A stretch of DNA of 10,512 bases from an uncultured Oscillospiraceae bacterium (GTDB lineage: Bacteria > Bacillota > Clostridia > Oscillospirales > Ruminococcaceae). Every line of letters starts with the position of its first letter. The stretch's first letter is position 1. The translations under genes and the position numbers were made by a program. The notes under the pieces are model-generated. The model saw only the letters and a program-made list of their open reading frames with translations. It was not told the DNA's origin and ran no database searches. The stretch covers positions 1-10,512 of the forward strand of contig CAJMEU010000101.1 in assembly GCA_905212515.1 (NCBI GenBank), written 5' to 3'. This document shows, one piece after another, positions 7,273-10,512 of the stretch.

Positions 7273-8643
7273 TCAGCCCAGGATCTTATCCGCCACATAC
7301 AGGCCGTGGGCCGCCGCCTGGCTGAGCGAGCGGGTAAAGCCCGTGCCGTCGCCAACGGCGTAGATGCGCTCACAGCCCTCCAGCTCGAAGTCTGTGCAGT
7401 TGGGGCGGGCCGAGTAGTATTTGCACTCCACACCATAGAGCAGCGTGTCGTAATTCACCGTGCCGGGGGCTACTTTGTCCAGGGCGCCCAGCGTCTCCAC
7501 GATATTGTCCAGCTGGCGCTTGGGCAAACAGAGGCTGAGGTCGCCGGGCACCGCGTCCAGGGTGGGACGCACTGTGCTTTGGGCCAGGCGCGTGTCGTTG
7601 GTGCGCCGGCCGTCCATCAAATCGCCCAGGCGCTGCACCAGCACACTGCCGCCGCTGATGAGGTTTGCCAGGCCCGCCACGCTGCGCGCGTACTCGATGG
7701 GTTCTTTGAACGGTTCGGTGAAGCGGATGGTGGACAGCAGGGCAAAGTTCGAGTTTTCGCTTTTCTTGGCTTCGTCCACATAGGCGTGGCCGTTCACCGT
7801 CAAAATACCCGAGGTGTTTTCCATCACTACCTGGCCCCGCTCATTAAAACAGAACATGCGGGTGACGTCACCGTATTGTTTGGAGCGGTACCAGATCTTC
7901 GGCTCGTAGATCTTTTTGGAGAAATCCTCCCACACCACGCTGGGAAGTTCCACGCGCACGCCGATGTCCACCTGATTGTTTTTCAAGGGGATGCCGTTCT
8001 TATTGCACCAGGCGGAGAAAAAGCGGCTGCCCACGCGGCCCACGGCCCAGACGATGTGCTTGGCCGTCACTTGGTCTTTGCCGTCTTTGGCCTCGAAATA
8101 TACCGTGTGGCTGGCGCGGTCCACGTCCTTCACGTCGGTCATCTTCATGACGGTCACACGCTCTTTGAGGAACACGGCCATTTTGCGCATCGTCTCAAAG
8201 TTGGCGTCCGTGCCCAAATGCTTGAGCTGGGCCTGGGACATGTGTAGGTCGTGCTCCAGACATTTTTTCTTCAATGCGTTATTGGGCATAAAGCGCTCCT
8301 TCGGTGCGCCGAAGGACTGCAGGATGCCGTCCGCCTGTTCAATATAGTCCATCACCAGCTTGGCCGGCAAAAAGTCCGGCAGCCAGCCGCCGTATTCGGT
8401 GGAGATGACATACTTGGCGTCGGAAAAGGCGCCGGCGCCCGCCAGCCCCTCCATGATGGAGCAGGAGGCACACTTGATGCAGGTGGGGGCTTTGCCCGTC
8501 ACGATGGGGCACACGCGCTTTTCGATGTCGCGCCCTTTTTCGAACAGGACGATATGCAGGTCGGACTGTTTTACAGACAGTTCATAGGCGCACATCAGGC
8601 CGCCGATACCGCCGCCCACGATGGCTACGTCGAATTGTTTCAT
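7273..8643 (-). CDS. FAD-dependent oxidoreductase of the uncharacterised COG2509 type
   Basis: 456-residue cytoplasmic flavoprotein. Residues 4-16 (FDVAIVGGGIGGL) form the dinucleotide-binding beta-alpha-beta motif, and FEKG at 34-37 holds the usual acidic residue at the end of the second strand. A Cys45-Pro-Ile segment is followed by Cys55-x2-Cys58-x2-Cys61 and then GLAGAGAFSDAKY (66-78), a combination typical of COG2509 'uncharacterised FAD-dependent dehydrogenases'. HIVWAVGRVGS (196-206) is the second Gly-rich strand, and IYAVGDGTGFTRSLSQAAAHG (427-447) is the C-terminal FAD-contact motif. The substrate and reaction of this family are not established. The cysteines might bind metal or an Fe-S cluster, or be redox-active. 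Start at 8643 is supported by AAGGAG five bases upstream (complement of 8649-8654). It follows the glycosyltransferase by 18 bases on the same strand, so they form one operon. Confidence 0.88.
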   Translation of the reverse strand: MKQFDVAIVGGGIGGLMCAYELSVKQSDLHIVLFEKGRDIEKRVCPIVTGKAPTCIKCASCSIMEGLAGAGAFSDAKYVISTEYGGWLPDFLPAKLVMDYIEQADGILQSFGAPKERFMPNNALKKKCLEHDLHMSQAQLKHLGTDANFETMRKMAVFLKERVTVMKMTDVKDVDRASHTVYFEAKDGKDQVTAKHIVWAVGRVGSRFFSAWCNKNGIPLKNNQVDIGVRVELPSVVWEDFSKKIYEPKIWYRSKQYGDVTRMFCFNERGQVVMENTSGILTVNGHAYVDEAKKSENSNFALLSTIRFTEPFKEPIEYARSVAGLANLISGGSVLVQRLGDLMDGRRTNDTRLAQSTVRPTLDAVPGDLSLCLPKRQLDNIVETLGALDKVAPGTVNYDTLLYGVECKYYSARPNCTDFELEGCERIYAVGDGTGFTRSLSQAAAHGLYVADKILG

Positions 8644-8661
8644 GATTTCTCCTTCTTTCGC

Positions 8662-9846
8662 TCACTTGTTATGAAGCGCATATTCCGTGATCGCGCGCCG
8701 GTACACATTCAGCACCGAGGCGATGAATTCCTTTTTGCCGTACCGCTGGGAAAAGGCGGTGACGCGCCGCCGCCTGGCCGCGCGGGCGGCCCCGTCCATC
8801 TCCAGTTCTTCCCGCAGCAGGGCGGCCATCTGCGTGGCCGTCTCGTACGTGTCCCCATTTTCGCCGGACACGATCTGGTCTTTGTTGAAGATGTCCAGCC
8901 GCTGGATCACGTACAGGCCGCTGGCCGTGGCCTCCAGCATGGAGATGGAGTTCATCTCCGACAGGGAAGCGGTGGTGAACAGGTCGCAGGCGTGATAATA
9001 GGGAGGAAGAAGCTCATGGTCGATGCGGCCAAGCAGCCGCACCTGCCGCCCCAGCCCCAATGTGCGCGCCTGCTGTTCCAAAGCGTCTTTTTCCGGGCCG
9101 TCGCCGATGATGAACAATTTGAATCGCTCGTCGCCCCGGAAATGTTCGGCCAGATGGTCGATCAGCACGTCGATGGATTTCTCCTTGCCCAGGCGGCCCA
9201 CAAAGCACATGGCCACGTCGCCCGGGCGGATGCCGAGCTGCCCGCGCAGGGCGGCCACCTGGGCTTTATCCACGTTTTCCGGCAGGAAATCGGACAGGTC
9301 CACCGTGTTGGGGATGACGTTGATGTGCCGTTCCACCCCGCACAGGCGCATATATTCCACCACCTTCAGCGAGGGGCCGATCACCTCGGTGGCGCGCTGG
9401 GCCACCTTGCGGATGTAGAAGTGGGCCGCGGGCTTCATCATTTTTTGCCCCGCGGGCTTGGGCGCGATGTAGAACAGGTAATCGTCGTACATGGTGTGCA
9501 AGGTATACACCATAGGCCGGTGCAGCTTTTTGGCGCAAAGCTGGCCGAAGATGCCGATGCTGAACTCGGTGTGGATGTGCAGCACATCCGGATTGAACTT
9601 GCGCACGATCTCGTACCGCTCGCGGTTCAGCGGGCTGGTGAGGCCCGCGCCGTAGATGCGCTTGAGGGTGATGGAGGGGCAGTACAGCACGCCGTCTTTC
9701 AGCGTGTGCTGTTTGTGCGGCGGGCTGGTGGTGACGATCAGCACCTCGTGCCCCTGTTCGATGAAGGCGTCGCGCAGCGTCTGGATATGGGTGACCACGC
9801 CGCTGATATAGGGGAAATATGTCTCGGTAAAAATGGCAACTCTCAT
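8662..9846 (-). CDS. GT4-family glycosyltransferase, possibly a glycolipid (diacylglycerol) glucosyltransferase
   Basis: 394-residue GT-B fold enzyme that transfers a sugar from a nucleotide donor to an acceptor, probably at the inner face of the membrane. The N-terminus MRVAIFTETYFPYISGVVTHI (1-21) is characteristic of the GT4 branch that includes diacylglycerol 3-alpha-glucosyltransferases. The acceptor-side segment PDVLHIHTEFSIG (86-98) follows. The C-terminal donor domain shows FVGRLGKEKSID (215-226), with the phosphate-binding Arg218 and Lys223, then FIIGDGPEKDALE (245-257), and the Glu297-x7-Glu305 motif in SEMNSISMLEATASG. All expected GT4 residues are present. The frame stays open upstream, but ATG 9846 gives the family's normal N-terminus and has GAGGAG (complement of 9857-9862) ten bases upstream. 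Donor and acceptor specificity are inferred from resemblance only. It is the first gene of a two-gene minus-strand operon. Confidence 0.88.
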   Translation of the reverse strand: MRVAIFTETYFPYISGVVTHIQTLRDAFIEQGHEVLIVTTSPPHKQHTLKDGVLYCPSITLKRIYGAGLTSPLNRERYEIVRKFNPDVLHIHTEFSIGIFGQLCAKKLHRPMVYTLHTMYDDYLFYIAPKPAGQKMMKPAAHFYIRKVAQRATEVIGPSLKVVEYMRLCGVERHINVIPNTVDLSDFLPENVDKAQVAALRGQLGIRPGDVAMCFVGRLGKEKSIDVLIDHLAEHFRGDERFKLFIIGDGPEKDALEQQARTLGLGRQVRLLGRIDHELLPPYYHACDLFTTASLSEMNSISMLEATASGLYVIQRLDIFNKDQIVSGENGDTYETATQMAALLREELEMDGAARAARRRRVTAFSQRYGKKEFIASVLNVYRRAITEYALHNK

Positions 9847-9925
9847 GGAAATGTCGCTCCTCTCCGAAATAAGGCGGACGAAACGCGCAAAGGACAAAAG
9901 TGAGATAACACGCACAAACAAGGAT

Positions 9926-9931
9926 AGTATA
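9926..9931 (-). promoter_or_regulatory. Extended -10 promoter for the glycosyltransferase-FAD operon
   Basis: On the minus strand the sequence reads TGGTATACT, a TATACT -10 hexamer (complement of 9926-9931) with the TGn extension immediately upstream. The -35 region 17 bases further (TTCCTT) is poor, which is common for extended -10 promoters. It lies about 80 bases before the glycosyltransferase start codon. Confidence 0.55.
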
Positions 9932-9974
9932 CCAAATCCTGCCGGGAAAAGGAAGGGGCGGCGCAAAAACAAAA

Positions 9975-10003
9975 TTGATATCTGGCCCGGATTATATTAT
10001 AAT
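9975..10003 (+). promoter_or_regulatory. Sigma-A-like promoter of hprK
   Basis: TTGATA (9975-9980) and a consensus TATAAT (9998-10003) are separated by the ideal 17 bases in an AT-rich island. Transcription should start near 10010, giving a leader of about 43 bases. The leader holds a short inverted repeat, GCCCA-C-TGGGC (10026-10036), immediately before the ribosome binding site. The promoter is divergent from the minus-strand promoter at 9926-9931. Confidence 0.82.
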
Positions 10004-10052
10004 AGTACCAGTATGGCTATCATTTGCCCACTGGGCGGAAAGGACGTCAGGC

Positions 10053-10512
10053 ATGACACAGTTCAGCGTATCGCTCGATAAGATCGTCAAAGAGGTCAAT
10101 CTGGAGGTGCTGTACACCCCGGCCGAGCTGACGAACATCCCCATCTACACGGCGGAGGTGAACCGCCCGGGGCTGCTTTTGTCGGGCTATGAATCCTATT
10201 TCGACCCCACCCGCATCCAGATCATGGGCAACATGGAGAAGGGATACCTGAGCACCATGACCGAGGACAGCCGCCGTGCCGCTCTGCACCGCCTGTTCTC
10301 CAAATGCCCGCCGGCGGTGGTGATCACCCGCGGGCTGGAGACCTATGCCGAGACCAAACAGTTCGCGGCCGAATTTAAAGTGCCCGTACTGCGGGCCGGG
10401 GCCAACACCTCCAGCGTGATGGGCGGGCTCATCTCCTACCTGTCGGCGGAACTGGCGCCCCGCATCACCCGCCACGGTGTACTGGTGGAGGTCTACGGCG
10501 AGGGCATCCTGA
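10053..10512 (+). CDS. hprK: HPr kinase/phosphorylase, N-terminal part (cut by the window end)
   Basis: The first 153 residues of HprK, the bifunctional enzyme that phosphorylates and dephosphorylates Ser46 of HPr according to ATP, fructose-1,6-bisphosphate and phosphate levels. It thereby drives CcpA-dependent catabolite control. Seen: VKEVNLEVL (12-20), the NRPGLLLSGYESYF segment (37-50), RIQIMGNMEKGYLS (54-67), PAVVITRGLE (87-96), PVLRAGANTSSVM (111-123), and LAPRITRHGVLVEVYGEGIL (134-153). The last is the conserved stretch containing His141 that leads into the P-loop. The P-loop, expected within about ten further residues, and the catalytic C-terminal half lie beyond the window. ATG 10053 is preceded by GGAAAGGA (10037-10044) at eight bases, and by a strong promoter. 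The residue at 146 is Glu where many homologues have Asp, a conservative change. Confidence 0.95.
   Translation, partial: MTQFSVSLDKIVKEVNLEVLYTPAELTNIPIYTAEVNRPGLLLSGYESYFDPTRIQIMGNMEKGYLSTMTEDSRRAALHRLFSKCPPAVVITRGLETYAETKQFAAEFKVPVLRAGANTSSVMGGLISYLSAELAPRITRHGVLVEVYGEGIL

Noticed and set aside
8251..9903. Long plus-strand open frame (550 codons) across the glycosyltransferase and FAD genes
   Set aside because: It crosses two convincing minus-strand genes and their 18-base junction. Its translation is His/Gln/Gly-rich and resembles no family.
9847..9972. 42-residue upstream extension of the glycosyltransferase
   Set aside because: It would cover the extended -10 promoter and precede the conserved GT4 start MRVAIFTETYFP. 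ATG 9846 is the better start.

Overview
The window is GC-rich and densely coded. It suggests an endospore-forming, high-GC Clostridia-type Firmicute. It carries a GerA-type germinant receptor operon, which implies spores. It also carries HPr kinase/phosphorylase, the hallmark of low-GC-lineage carbon catabolite control, and typical Firmicute AGGAGG-like ribosome binding sites. Genus cannot be assigned from the sequence alone.

Layout, left to right. (1) 3-2333, plus strand: the end of a GerA operon. It holds the C-terminal tail of the GerAA subunit with an in-frame TGA at 51-53, then the integral-membrane GerAB subunit and the lipoprotein GerAC, all overlapping. (2) 2334-2470: intergenic region with a sigma-A-like promoter and a perfect 22-bp palindromic LacI-family operator placed at the expected transcription start. 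(3) 2471-7220, plus strand: a tightly packed operon of a LacI-family repressor, 4-alpha-glucanotransferase (malQ) and glycogen/maltodextrin phosphorylase (glgP), closed by a strong hairpin at 7230-7262. (4) 7273-9846, minus strand: a GT4 glycosyltransferase followed by a COG2509-type FAD-dependent oxidoreductase, converging on the same bidirectional terminator. (5) 9847-10052: an AT-rich divergent promoter region. (6) 10053 to the window end, plus strand: the N-terminal half of hprK, cut by the window edge before its P-loop.

How the genes work together. MalQ disproportionates malto-oligosaccharides into longer chains and GlgP phosphorolyses them to glucose-1-phosphate, so the middle operon is an intracellular alpha-glucan degradation unit. 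Its first gene is very probably its own regulator, acting at the palindrome. HprK is the global sugar-status sensor acting through HPr-Ser-P and CcpA, and may connect to this operon, but its proximity may be coincidental. The glycosyltransferase resembles those that make membrane glycolipids. The FAD protein belongs to a family without an assigned reaction.

Most of the window is orthodox. The items most worth a second look are the in-frame TGA in gerAA, the autoregulatory operator, the uncharacterised FAD protein paired with a glycosyltransferase, and the divergent promoter pair before hprK. No mobile elements, CRISPR arrays, tRNA or rRNA genes were seen. No stretch over 300 bases lacks a gene.
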